From assembly GCA_008973525.1 (NCBI GenBank), contig WACJ01000300.1, forward strand, positions 62,001 to 126,000: a stretch of DNA of 64,000 bases, in the 5' to 3' direction. The stretch comes from Stenopsyche tienmushanensis (Eukaryota; Arthropoda; Insecta; Trichoptera; Stenopsychidae). The stretch's first letter is position 1. Each line of letters opens with the position of its first letter. Below, one piece after another: positions 34,294 to 57,174 of this stretch. The notes under the pieces are model-generated. The model ran no database searches. It had not been told where the DNA came from and was given only the letters and a program-made list of their open reading frames with translations. A program made the translations under genes and the position numbers.

Positions 34294-37244
34294 TCTAATA
34301 TATAAAAATAAGTTGCGTTTCCCGGCTAATGCTCGGGCGAAATGGGTTGATATGCGCGTTCATCGGATTGAGACAAAACTTGGTCCACTTATTGCCAAGG
34401 GATCAGGGGGTGACATAGGCATAGTACAATTAACTTACAGTAGATTTTTAATTCAAAACTTAATGTGTGAAAGTTGTTGATTCTGACGTGTTTGAGATTA
34501 TGCGTTGCTAAGGCTATAGGTATATAGTACCTACAAGTTGCAGTAGGAGGCGTCGTGTCGTCGTCACATACAACACATACGTCAAACGTCAATGTCATTT
34601 GCAGGTTAACCATCGGCGTGAGTCAATTATATCCAAATTATTTATCGCAAGCACTTTTAAAATGCTTCATTTCATTCATCGCTTATTCACGTACGTAACA
34701 ATCGAAAAAATACGTTCGAGTGTTATCCGATCAAAATCAGACGACCAACGTGCAACGAGAATCGAAAGTACATGTTGATTTGAATATTGCTGCATTTCAA
34801 TATGATATTCATTACGATTACAGTTTGCATCCCAGTGTAAAATGGATAAAGGTTAAATCCTGTTAACGGGGGACAAATTTATTGGTAAATTGAAAACGCC
34901 TTCATTTCGACACAATGAAAACAAACAAACCTAACCTAACCAGATTTGAATTTAAATTTAATTTAAAAAATAAAAACAAGAAACAAATGAATAATTCTTT
35001 TATTTAATAACAATATGTTGACGTTGAAATCAACAATATATGGATCTTCTTTTTCATCGAAAACATTCAAAGCTCATACCAACGTCGGATATTGTCGTGC
35101 AAATTGTACATGCAAATAGGCAGTGATATGGCAGTAGTCAGTATTGAAAGACTTGATGCGCGCAACGATCGAGTTCAAACTCAATTTCAAACAGGTAGAT
35201 ATATCAGCAGTGACGAGGCTCTTTGGCCTATTTTGAGCTTCCTAATTCACAGAAGCAATCCGAATGTTGTTCATCTCAGTGTTCATCTCGAAAATGGACA
35301 AAGGCAGACACTGCAAGAAATGTTGCTGCTGAACCAACACTTGCGCTGTGTGAAGAAGATGTATTTGCAGAGACATTATGGTACGCACAAGTTCCTAACT
35401 ATTTTACATGAAATACTACATCCGAGAATTTTCAACGACGTAAGCAAGGGATGCGTGATGAAGGCTATCGAAATCTGTATTCATCTGATGCATTGGGCCC
35501 TATTTACACATTACATCCAAATAAAGCCGAGTGTTACTATTTAAGAATGCTTTTGGTTAATGTCAAATGTCATACTTCATTGAGAAAGGTCGAACGGAAA
35601 TTAGAACATTACTCGCCATCATTTTAACCACATGTCCGTCACCCAACCCGAAAGATTTGTGGTAAAAATTCAGAGAGGATTTGAGCGAAGACATTTTACA
35701 CACCGTTAGCAATGACAATTCAATTGAGTTTTCGGACAATATTTTCAATCAAACTCTGATCGAAATCGAAGACATTTGCTTAACCATCAATATCAAAGAA
35801 TTCATTCAACAAGAATTCGTTCTGCACTTGAACAGCAGTACGATGCTAATGATTTGGATGCATTTGTCGAAGCAAACGAACAACTTTTGCATGCGGAACA
35901 AAAATTGACCTACGATACAATTACAAATGATCTGTTCTTCCTTGATGCGCCTGGCGGTACTGGAAAAACGTATCTCATCACTTTACTATTGGCTCACATT
36001 CGATCTCAAAATAGAATTGCTTTAGCTCTTGCTTCATTAGGTATTGCGGCAACATTATTAGATGGTGGACGAACAGCGCATTCGGCATTCAAATTGCCAT
36101 TAAATATGCATTTATTGGAAGCTCTGACATGTAACATTCCTAAAGTTTCTGACATAGCTAAAGTTTTGAAAATTTGCAAGGGGATTATCTGGGACGAATG
36201 CAATGCTTGATCGAACTCTTAAAGACTTACGATCAAATGCAAAACCGTTTGGTGGCGCTCTAATTTTATTATGTGGCGTCTTTCGACAACCTCTTCCAGT
36301 GATGCTTTCATCGTCACCAGCTGATTCTTGCCTCAAAGCATCGCATCTTTAGAGAGACGTGCGAAAACTAACATTAAAGACAAATATGCGTGTACATTTG
36401 TAGCGTGATGCGTCGGCAGCCACATTTTTAAAACGACTATTGAACATTGGTGAAGGAAAAGTGCATGTTGATGCTACCAAGTTTATTTCATCTCCATCGA
36501 ACTTTTGCGTTGTTGTGCCATCCATCGATTTACTCATTCAGAAAGTTTTTCAGCAGATTTTTAATAATTATAAAAATCATTATTGGCTTTGTGAACATGC
36601 TATTTTGGCAACAGAAAACACCGACGTCAATAAAATCAACCACACAATACAATAAAAAATTGCAAGCGATTCTGTTACCTACAAATCGATTGACAGTGCC
36701 ATGAATGCAGACCAAGTTGTTAACTATTCAATCGAGTTTTTAAATTCGTCGGATCTTCCTGGTGTGCCACCGTACAAATTGGAACATGACTCACTATCAT
36801 CATCGAGACAACTATATATTCTTAATGGAAAGTCGAAAGTAGAATATATGCTCATTCCCACCGACGTGCCATTTGATAAGAGACGACTGCAGCTCCCCGT
36901 TGGACTTGCATTCTCAATGACCATCAACAAGGCACTTCAAGTGTGCGGAAGAATCTAGAAAATCCACGTTAGACAGCCGAGAACTTTTTTTGTATTTGTT
37001 AAAGACGGAAAAGCCAAAACTATTCTCTACCCTAAAGCACTTAGCAGAACAATTGAGTAAGCAAAATGTATGCTTTTAATATTTTTTTCTTTATATATCA
37101 TTCAATATCAATAAATGTATTAATTGTCGGAAAAAATATCATTATTTATATCATTGCTAATTAAACAAGATAACTCTTTCAAATTTCAAATGGTATTTTT
37201 AGAACTATTTCTTCTGTGGCAGCAACGCGCCGGGTACCAGCTAG
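34294..37244 (+). mobile_element. Helitron, both ends intact, decayed RepHel
   Basis: The element starts TCTAATATATAAAAATAAG and ends ACGCGCCGGGTACCAGCTAG, and it sits between A and T. TC at the 5' end, CTAG at the 3' end and A/T insertion without target duplication are the Helitron hallmarks. Length is 2951 bp. The interior from about 35090 to 37060 encodes broken pieces of a Helitron helicase on the plus strand (see the pseudogene entry). No Rep (HUH nuclease) region was seen 5' of it, so the copy cannot move by itself. Confidence 0.88.
35090..37060 (+). pseudogene. Helitron PIF1-like helicase, frameshifted and internally deleted
   Basis: Successive frames read as Helitron protein pieces: SDMAVVSIERLDARND and ALWPILSFLIHRSNPN VHLSVHLENGQ (35110-35310); then, in other frames, the LCEEDVFAETLWY and LGPIYTLHPNKAECYYLR segments (to 35550); the Walker A motif GGTGKT at 35953-35970 in the frame 35776-36210; a Walker B-like IIWDECNA near 36205; NADQVVNYSIEFLNS (36704 on); and MTINKAL near the C terminus (36920). 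Several frameshifts, stops and gaps separate them. A working protein is about 1,400 residues or more with an N-terminal Rep domain, which is missing. This is clearly dead coding sequence. Confidence 0.85.
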
Positions 37245-38764
37245 TTATAAATACAATACATATATTAAATATTATTATAGTGGTTGCTTTTTAAGAAAAA
37301 AATACTATGATAGAAAGTGTCTACCTTATAAAGACGCTACATTGTTTAATATTTGTTTGATAGCCATCAATAGTTTTTATGGGTGGATAAAAGTCTAGAT
37401 TCGTTCGCATCTCATTTGGCGCGAGCCACCTATTTAAGCTAGCCTCTAAGGGAGCTTCCGTGATCATACAGAGCATAGAATTTTTCCCAAAATGCCCCAA
37501 AAGAAGACGGAGTGGTCACAAGGTCTGTGTTCAACCGGTTCGCTTTTCGGACCGATGACATGACGAATGAACACCTCGCGATTATATTTTTTTCTTTATT
37601 TTATTGCGAGGTTATGGGGACTGGGTAGGCCCAATATTTAAGCGACAACGAAGAAAAGAGGGATTAGACAACTTAGTATGTATAGACTATAAAAACGGAT
37701 AGAGTCAATCAGTGTTGATTAATGTAAAATCGAAAAATCATGCGCAACTCTCGACTGGGTTGGTATTCTGCGTTTTGCGCCCCAAGCCCAGTTGCAACCT
37801 GCTTTGCCATCCCCTTATTACGGAACTGCATATATGTATTTTATGTCCGAATTTGCACTCTAAGATGGCTTAGTCGTTTCTAGTAATAATAAGTTTCAGC
37901 TATAAGTTGGATGTGAAATCCTCTTTTAAACATTTCATTCAACAATAATATATTCGCAAATTATATTTTTAAAAACATGTGTTCATATATCTAAATGTTA
38001 TACTTAATATTATTTTTTTGTATTTAAACATGCTCTTTTGGCGATGGCTGAATTAAATAAATAAAACTCAAACATTTTCTGGCTCATATATGTGATAATC
38101 AGTTAATATTTTTGTATGAAAATTCACATCTTCTGATTAATGCACTATTTAGCTACTATTATTTTTAAACGTGCAAATAAATCGTGAATCATAAATCAAA
38201 CTTTTTTGGTATCTTATAAGCGATATTACATACAACATTTGTAAAATCAATGTTTCCTGCTATTTCTAATGTATGTATGATATTTTAGTCTCGGACGATA
38301 TTGCGGCACATTTGATCCAATCCTCTATTGCCCTCTTCAGGAAACCCTCTTCACTCCATTTTTCGCCAAAAATTGAATTTTAAAATTCAACGCAAATAAT
38401 AATCCGAATAGGAAAATACCGATGGCACAGGGAAAATGTTTGTAATTCAATTTCGTCGTAATTGCATTAAATACGTCGGTTGATCGTCGGATAAATTTAG
38501 GGATAGCACACAAACAACTCCCCACACCCTTAAAAGTCCGATATGATCAAAAACAAGGAAGACATATATAGTTAAGGTGATTTTGGAAAATATTAACATT
38601 CAAGCAACCCAATTACATTTAACTTCTAATGTTCATTTTAAGTTTCTCAAATGTTATCCTGCATACATTTTAATTTTATCCCTTCCCATTTGCCGCAAGA
38701 TCTGTCTATTCTAATATAAAAAATCTAGAATAAAACCATGAAAATATAAATTAGATCCCTTTAA

Positions 38765-39495
38765 CACGTTCCACGCCCAAATTCAATAGTCGGTGCGTAA
38801 ACAGAAGGGATAGCGATGCAAAATTGATATGCACGGGATAAACATGGACAATATATGGCGCATCTTCTCTCAGGTGTTGTTTTATCTTAGATCGACAAGC
38901 TTGACTCTACTATTAGTCAAATTAACAAAAAAAAGTGAAGATAAGCAAGTGCGAACAGACAAGGGTAAGAATGCAAGTTTCGAGGTCGATCTAGAAAGAT
39001 ATTTAGACAGTTGTCCATCTTAAAGACATTTAAGAAAGACGTTCGTACAGTTAACATTTGTAAATCGTAGAAATATGTAACAGGGAGACGCTGGATTCGC
39101 TTTTTGGAGACTGTTTGACTGACTGACAAATTCTCGATCTCCGGGAAGCGAAAAAAAATGCAAAAAAAGTCGCAAGATGTTGTCCTAATCGTCCAAAATC
39201 ACCTCATATGTGTTTGAATTGTTTCAATGAATAGGTGGTAACATAATATAAAGTTATATTTTATTTTAAACATAATTTTATAACATTTAAACATATTTTA
39301 TATGCATATTTTAATTTTATGCCTTTATATGTTATATATAAACATATATTTATTATATTCTGTTTATTTAATATTTTCATGTGCTAATTCCATTGAATAG
39401 AAAATAAATAACTTGTTAAATCGTATTTAAATGGAGGAAGAAAACGTCCGAAAGAACGTTCCGTGCCACGTCCGGTGGACGTGGCACGGAACGCG
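38765..39495. mobile_element. piggyBac-like element without transposase, 731 bp
   Basis: TTAA at 38761-38764 and 39496-39499. The left end is CACGTTCCACGCCC and the right end inverted is CGCGTTCCGTGCCAC. Just inside the right end is a perfect hairpin (CCGTGCCACGTCC / GGACGTGGCACGG, 39461-39488 region). Positions 38840-39060 share sequence with 12240-12500. No transposase frame was seen. Confidence 0.72.
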
Positions 39496-39744
39496 TTAAT
39501 AAATGACCGAATCACGACTAAAACTATTTTAAATACTAAAAAGGGTACGGATTTATAAAATTATAATAATAGTTGCGATATCACCTGTTCATAACGAAGG
39601 GGTAGTAGACTGCGTTGTGGAAAGGGGAGAAACGATTACATTTAGGGGTAAACCGAAATCGAGCATAAATTATATTCTGCATATCGCGTCGCTTAACGAA
39701 TAAAATAAATATAAATGCTTAGATGGAATTAGATATATATTTTT

Positions 39745-39779
39745 AAAGGGGGAGATATTTTTCCCCCTTTAAAAATATT
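39745..39779. repeat. Perfect 14-bp hairpin
   Basis: TTTTTAAAGGGGGA and its inverse TCCCCCTTTAAAAA enclose an 8-base loop. It is isolated, 250 bp from the piggyBac-like element. It could be a very short foldback; no duplication is evident. Confidence 0.6.
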
Positions 39780-39799
39780 ATATAAATACATTTATATAT

Positions 39800-42110
39800 T
39801 TAATGAATGCTTCGATCATACTTTCACTTCAATCGTTTTATTTAAGTAAATCTTTCTCTATAAAATAACTTTTGGGTAAGTTTTTTACTCTTATTATTAA
39901 AGCTTTGATTCAAATTCAGGCTATGCAAATAAATTACAGTGTTAATAAATTTGGAAGAGTGGAAAAAATTACCTTATTTTAAAAATGAATAACAAACCAT
40001 ATAGGAGATATTAGTTTAATTATTTTTTTCATGTTACAGAGAGACATTTGAACTGTTTATATTTTAAAAATGATATCATTAATTATTAATAATTTCGGAT
40101 CATGAGTAGCCAAACAGATGGATGGGGGTGGGCGGGCGTCGGATAAAAATACTCTCTCCTCTAAGTAATTTATTATTCAGCATGAGAGAGATCTAGCTGC
40201 GAGAAGGACGTCCTCCCGCAGTCAAGGCCAACCGACCACTCTTCCCGCGCGACTCCCGCCTCCCGCCTCCTGCGCGTCACCATCTAACTGACAACGGTGA
40301 AAATATAGCTATTTTTTTACTAGCGATACAAATATCTCATAATTATGGATATTTTTAGTTTAGTAACATAGCATCCGCGTTAAGCTAGGTTAATTTTACG
40401 AATTTTGACAAACCGAACTCAAAATATTTACCAGCACTGTCCAGAATTGTCAACCAATTGCAGAATTTGAACAGTATTCTTCGAATTAAATTGATTTTGT
40501 TTGGCAATAACGTCAACATCGCTGTTAGCACCATTATCAACATGTTTTCATCGAAGCCAATTGCCATAGTCCGTGTAAATTGACTTGTACATCGACGCAC
40601 TATATATCTTTCAATTTATTAAAAAATATATTGCTTTTTTCTTGAGAGTACCGCGTATTTTAAAGGACGCAAGTATATTACGTTGATTGGCAAGACAATG
40701 GACTAATGTGCTATCGTAACTTGAATGCACAGCCCCGAAACCGCATCCCGCCCCGAGGCTCACGCTTCCAAACGAACGGTCTCCCTTGTTAGACTATTAC
40801 CAACCCCCTCCCCTTCCAAACCCAACGGCACTCAGTTGCCAGACTGTCATAATGATAGTCCAGAAAAACGCCAGAACACAACTATTAAATTATTCACATA
40901 TTTTAGATGACCCTCAATTTATGCTCCCAGCTTTTAGTCTATCATGCATTTTTTTTTAAATATTACAGAGTTCTAAAAAAAGCTGTAATAGCTGTAAATT
41001 ATATTTCTCGGAATGACTCTATATAATGAATGATGAATTTTTGACGTTGAAATTTAATTTCAAACGAGCGAATAAAAATTTTACGACTTACAACGCCGTC
41101 ATTGTGTGCATGTTCATATCTCAAGATCGTAAAGTGTTTCGTTACCTGTAGGGCCATAAACTTTTAATTTCATCCTTCTTGAACAATATAGTAACAAATC
41201 AATTTGCAGTGACTAATATTTTATAACAATAGTAACGTTTACAAGATTGCAATGAGATTTTTATAAAATCGATTATGTATCAATTATGTACATATGTCTA
41301 TCTTATAAAACTTTGATATAGATTTTTTTACAAGTATAACAATATTTGGCATTAATAAATAATATTTGAAATATTGTAAGATTATTAAATAAATGAGTAG
41401 AATTTCATACTATTAAAATACCATCGACAATATAGAAGGCTGCGAACTCGTTATTTTGTCTATGGTTCAATGTTCGTTATGTCAAAAGTATGTTGCATCA
41501 GGTAATATGTTTATTTTATGGTATAGGTATTCCTGAACTTACAAAATAAGTTTCTAGACCTCGTTCGTAAGTCGAGTTTCATATATTAAAAAAAAATAAC
41601 AAGAAGAAGGTTAGTAGATAAATAAATAAAAATTCACAATTCAATCTTTATTCAAAATGATAAAATGCAATTATGAATGACACACATAATATCGTAAGTT
41701 TGAACCGTCGTCAGTCGAGAACTAGCTAGTAATACATACTGTTTGAGTGAGGTGACCAGATTTGAACCTTTTTCAACTCCATATTTAAATACTCCAAATT
41801 ATTTTTTTGAAATCTCATACAAACATGGTGGATTTTTAGACAGTTACTGTGTAGTCCAATATTGAAGTTTATAGTGCTTGGAGGATGTTCTACATCAGAA
41901 ATATCCACCCATTCATAATCTTGCGGATGTTCAGCTGCTGAAACACTCGAATTACTATTCGATGGCTTAATGATACCCACTTTATGTTTTTTATGCCCTA
42001 TAAAGTATCTCTTGCTTGCGTGAAATGTGATTGCAATGGTCTGATAATTGTCACATTTACTTGTGGAATTGTGCTTTGTTGATTACATCCTCTCTCTGTA
42101 TCTCGACGTA
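39800..42110. other. No gene recognised
   Basis: A GC-rich patch at 40195-40280 (CGCGCGACTCCCGCCTCCCG with a CCTCCTGCGCG end) is unexplained; it could be a CpG-rich promoter or repeat. The minus-strand frame 41726-41980 (PQDYEWVDISDVEHPP) reads protein-like but has no recognisable domain. Confidence 0.35.
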
Positions 42111-42134
42111 TATTGAGAATCCACAATGGGAAGA

Positions 42135-42400
42135 GCCCTGGAAATTTGGAACGGTGTAATTTCCATCGGCAGGAAAAAATCTCCAATCTACGCTACACTA
42201 ATGATACAACACTAATTACCACGTTGACAGAAGAAACGTCCATTCTTCTCCAGCGAATACAACCCATCAGCTTAGATATGAGTCCTGAGATAAATAAATC
42301 AAAGATTAAAATTATGATAATAGATAGAGCAAGTACACTTTCCACAATCTCAATCAATGACATTTTTTCCCTTGAAGTTGTAGATCCAATTGATTGAATT
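42135..42400 (+). pseudogene. Second LINE reverse transcriptase fragment
   Basis: A single frame reads KISNLRYTNDTTLITTLTEE, then LLQRIQPISL, then INKSKIKIMIIDRAS, then LEVVDPID. This matches the palm segment of LINE reverse transcriptases around the catalytic YADD (here YTND) and the following KTKIM and EVVD motifs. The clade differs from the jockey relic at 2.5-3.2 kb; RTE-like or a related group is possible. It stops soon after LEVVD, and the A to T change in the YADD box adds to the evidence that it is inactive. Confidence 0.65.
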
Positions 42401-43214
42401 TTTTTGTAATATCACATCAAGCTTAAGCTACTACGTTTTGTTATATAACTAATTTCTTTGAACCTTTCGTTCACTCAGCAAATTCTGCATGACGATATCT
42501 GTCTCGCTGATGTTTGGCTGCGCCTTGCTGTGCTGCGAAGCTTCTCCAATATAAAGTTTCAATTCCGTTTCAGACAGAAAACCTTTTAATTATACTTGGG
42601 CTGTTCATCTTTTTCTCTACATTGCTCAACGATGCCAATGCTGCAATATCCAACGTATTTTCCGCGTGTTAATGTCGTGAGTTCTTAAGCATCTTGTTGC
42701 TGGTGGTAGAGTGAACCATTTAGTTTCGCTGGATAGTTCTCCTTGTTCACAGTGATCCTTATCATTTTGAGTATGCAATTCATCTAAAATATCTTCATCG
42801 TCAGTATCTTTGATAGGATTTTCATTTATTTTTGTCAAATTAGGTAATATCTGCTTCAAACTACACAGAAAACATTTTTTTATACAAGATAGTCATTAAC
42901 ATCTTTTCCCCACTCTGTTTTATATAGATTGAATGATTATATGTTGGATAGCAACAAAATGTATTTTTGAAAGCAGGTAAAATTACAACGTAAAAGAATT
43001 AAAAACGTACAAAAGATTATTTTTATTGAATAAACAAGTTTATAATATTTTTCAATCTATTATTGTGAGCAATAATGTTTTTTTAAGTTGTATGATTAGA
43101 TATGAATTATGTTTAAAAACGGGTCATTGACAAATATATATTGTTTTATCGTTAATTTAATTAAAAGTTGGCTTCAAATAGACAAATTTAAATTTAATAT
43201 TCATGTATAGGTAT

Positions 43215-43330
43215 GACCAAGTATTCATATAATGGTTTGGATCCTGGGAAGTTTGGGTTCAAATTCAGATTGTTGAAATTTTTTTCATCGTATCAACAAA
43301 TTTGGGAAATCTTATTCATACTTTACTACG
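43215..43330 (+). mobile_element. tRNA-derived SINE, family A, copy 1, partial
   Basis: Shares the head and B box (TGGGTTCAAATTCAGATTG, 43254-43272) and then CAACAAATTTGGGAAATC with the other family A copies. The 3' half is lost or unrecognisable. It lies about 500 bp upstream of the ZAD gene start codon. Confidence 0.6.
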
Positions 43331-43827
43331 TATGGAAGGCAAAAGGGATACCATATGAAAAATCCATTCCCTAAATAAGCTGTCTTTTGAGAGTTCGCCT
43401 ACATCCAATATGATTTTAAAATGTTAAAGTTACGTTTTCAGATTTCATCCATGTTTAATAGATTTATTGGAAAGAATTAGAATGCATATTAGTATTAGAT
43501 GTAAATGCTACCGAATATTTATTTTGGAAAATGAAATAGTAATATATTATTTGATTCTATAATAATAGTATAAAAATTAAGATAAATTTCATTATTAGTA
43601 AAATATTAATCTTATTATTAATAAAATATGTTTAAAATGAGATAATTTTTTTTATTTGAAGAAGTTTTTTCTCCATTGATAATATGGAGGAGATTTGTCT
43701 ATGGTTTGATCCTCAACTACTATGGATAGTTTATGGTTGTGTTGATAAGTGTTGCTCGTTTCATAGCAGCTGCGAGCTGCGCCGCAAGGGTGGTTTCGTG
43801 TGTGATTGGTTTTTTATTTTAAAAAAC

Positions 43828-55420
<11,593 letters not shown>

Positions 55421-55589
55421 ATTGGCCCAAAAAATATGTTTTATATAATGAAAGCAACTTTAACATTGTAATGATGACTTCAAGAAATGTGAAAATGATC
55501 TTTTTAGTATCTATGATAGAATTTAAATAATGAAATTACTTTAAGTTGTATATTATTGGTGCCATCTAATGATAAATAATATAACTATA

Positions 55590-55606
55590 TATATATATAT
55601 ATATTA
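55590..55606. repeat. TA microsatellite in the ZAD gene 3' region
   Basis: An alternating TA tract about 170 bp after the stop codon, next to AATAAT-rich sequence that could host a polyadenylation signal. None can be chosen with confidence. Confidence 0.6.
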
Positions 55607-55924
55607 GAGTTTTTTACATTTACGCAAGTCATATTTAAATTATCAAAACGTTTGAAAAAAGAACCGGGTATTCGATTGCGTCAAGGATTAACTGTTAATT
55701 CTTGATAATGCACCCGATAGGCGGTTCGAAATATCAGACATGGTAAGAAATTTGTTCCTAATTTTTACATTAAAAAAAAGCTAAAAACGCGATCAAATAC
55801 CCAGTTCTTTTTGCAAACGTTTTGATAATTAAAATAATTTATATATATATATTATACCTTTGATGGATATTGGATCTTAGTGCTCTTGAGGATGAGACAG
55901 ATATAGCAATTTGTGAACTGTATA

Positions 55925-57170
55925 TTAGGGGGACCGAAAAGTAATAGGAATTTTAGGTTAACCTATTTTAAAATCAGTTTATATTGAGACTTGGTGAAGT
56001 TAACATGTATTATTTAGTGCTTGTGGATTGAGACCGTTGTAAATTTCCTCTTTCTAGTGAAAAAAGCTTTATAGTGTTTTAAATAAAAAATGTCTTCGAT
56101 CAAAAAATGAAAGCAAAAGAAATAATGCAGAAAATTAATGAAATATATGGCGATATACGGATACTTATTAAATGTCATAGGTGGTTGAAAAAAATTTAAA
56201 TTGCGACAGAAATTTTCCGGACGCGTCTAGCAGACGATGAGCTCTTATTAAATCTAGTAGTCTGATCTCTGCCAATCTATCGCAGATTTATCAAATAAGC
56301 TTGGGTGTTCATGATCAACTATAAAGAGATTACCTTCACCACATCGGGAAGTGTTCCAGACAAGGAGTTTTTCATGATTTATCACCAGCAGCACTAGAAC
56401 AGCGACGCACTATCTGTGCTTCTTTTTTGTCTAGGTATGATTTCGAACCCTTTTTACGGTGAATTGTTACCTGCGATGAAAAATGGGTCCTGTATGACAA
56501 CACTACAAGAAAACGACAATGGCTTACCCCCGGAAAATTAGCAATGCCAACGGCAAAGCCCAGCTTAACGATAAATAAAGTATTACTGTGTGCATGGTGG
56601 GATAGCCTTGGTGTTATTTACTTTGAACTATTAAAACCTGGTCAAACAATTAATGCTATTGTATTGTCAACAATTAGCAAGAATGACAAACAAACTTAAA
56701 AAACCAGGCCGTTTTTAGTGAATAATAATAAAAGAATTCTCCAGCAGGACAACGCACGGCCGCATGCAGCAAAAATTACTCGGGGAAAAAATTATCGAAC
56801 TTGGCTTTGAACTTTTACCACATCCGCCATGTTCTCTGGACATCGCACCATCGGACTATTACTTATTTCGTTCACTAGAACATTATATACATGAAAAAAA
56901 ATTATAAATATAAGTGACAAAAAAACACATGGAAAAGTTTTTTAATGACAAACTGAAAGATTTGTAAAATCGGAATTAATAAATTACCCGAAAGATGGAA
57001 AAAGGTGTTAGAAAACGAAGGAAACTATTTTATAGATTAGATTTTAAATGCCAACGACTCATCGGCGAGTCATATTTGTACGCACTCATGACGCTCTGGC
57101 AGTTAAAAGGTTAATAAATGCATTTTTTTGTAACTGTATTAAAATTTCTATTACTTTTTGGTCCCCCTAA
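55925..57170 (+). mobile_element. Near full-length mariner with dead transposase
   Basis: TA target duplications at 55923-55924 and 57171-57172. Terminal repeats begin TTAGGGGGACCGAAAAGTAA and match for about 30 bp. Length is 1246 bp, which includes a piggyBac-like foldback near the 3' end. Plus-strand transposase pieces: KEIMQKINEIYGD, the CDEKWVLYDN motif, PTAKPSLTINKVLLCAWWD, QDNARPHAAK and SLDIAPSDYYLF. All three catalytic blocks can be seen, but stops and frameshifts split them. It lies about 500 bp downstream of the zinc-finger gene stop and may fall within its 3' UTR. Confidence 0.88.
57045..57114. mobile_element. piggyBac-like foldback MITE, copy 4, in the mariner 3' end
   Basis: The right end TGGCAGTTAAAAGGTTAA is intact; the left end is reduced to TTTTAAATGCCAACGACTC. 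It sits between the dead transposase and the 3' terminal repeat of the mariner at 55925-57170, so it arrived after that mariner. Confidence 0.7.
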
Positions 57171-57174
57171 TATT

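Noticed and set aside
35092..36958. Chain of plus-strand frames as a host PIF1 helicase gene
   Set aside because: The fragments are frameshifted and lie between the exact TC and CTAG ends of a Helitron.
41726..41980. 84-codon minus-strand frame as a transposase fragment
   Set aside because: Reads protein-like (YEWVDISDVEHPP) but no family could be recognised and no repeat boundaries were found.
43684..43827. Upstream in-frame ATG as the ZAD protein start
   Set aside because: It would add a Cys-rich 48-residue leader unlike ZAD proteins; the ATG at 43828 fits better. Not fully excluded.
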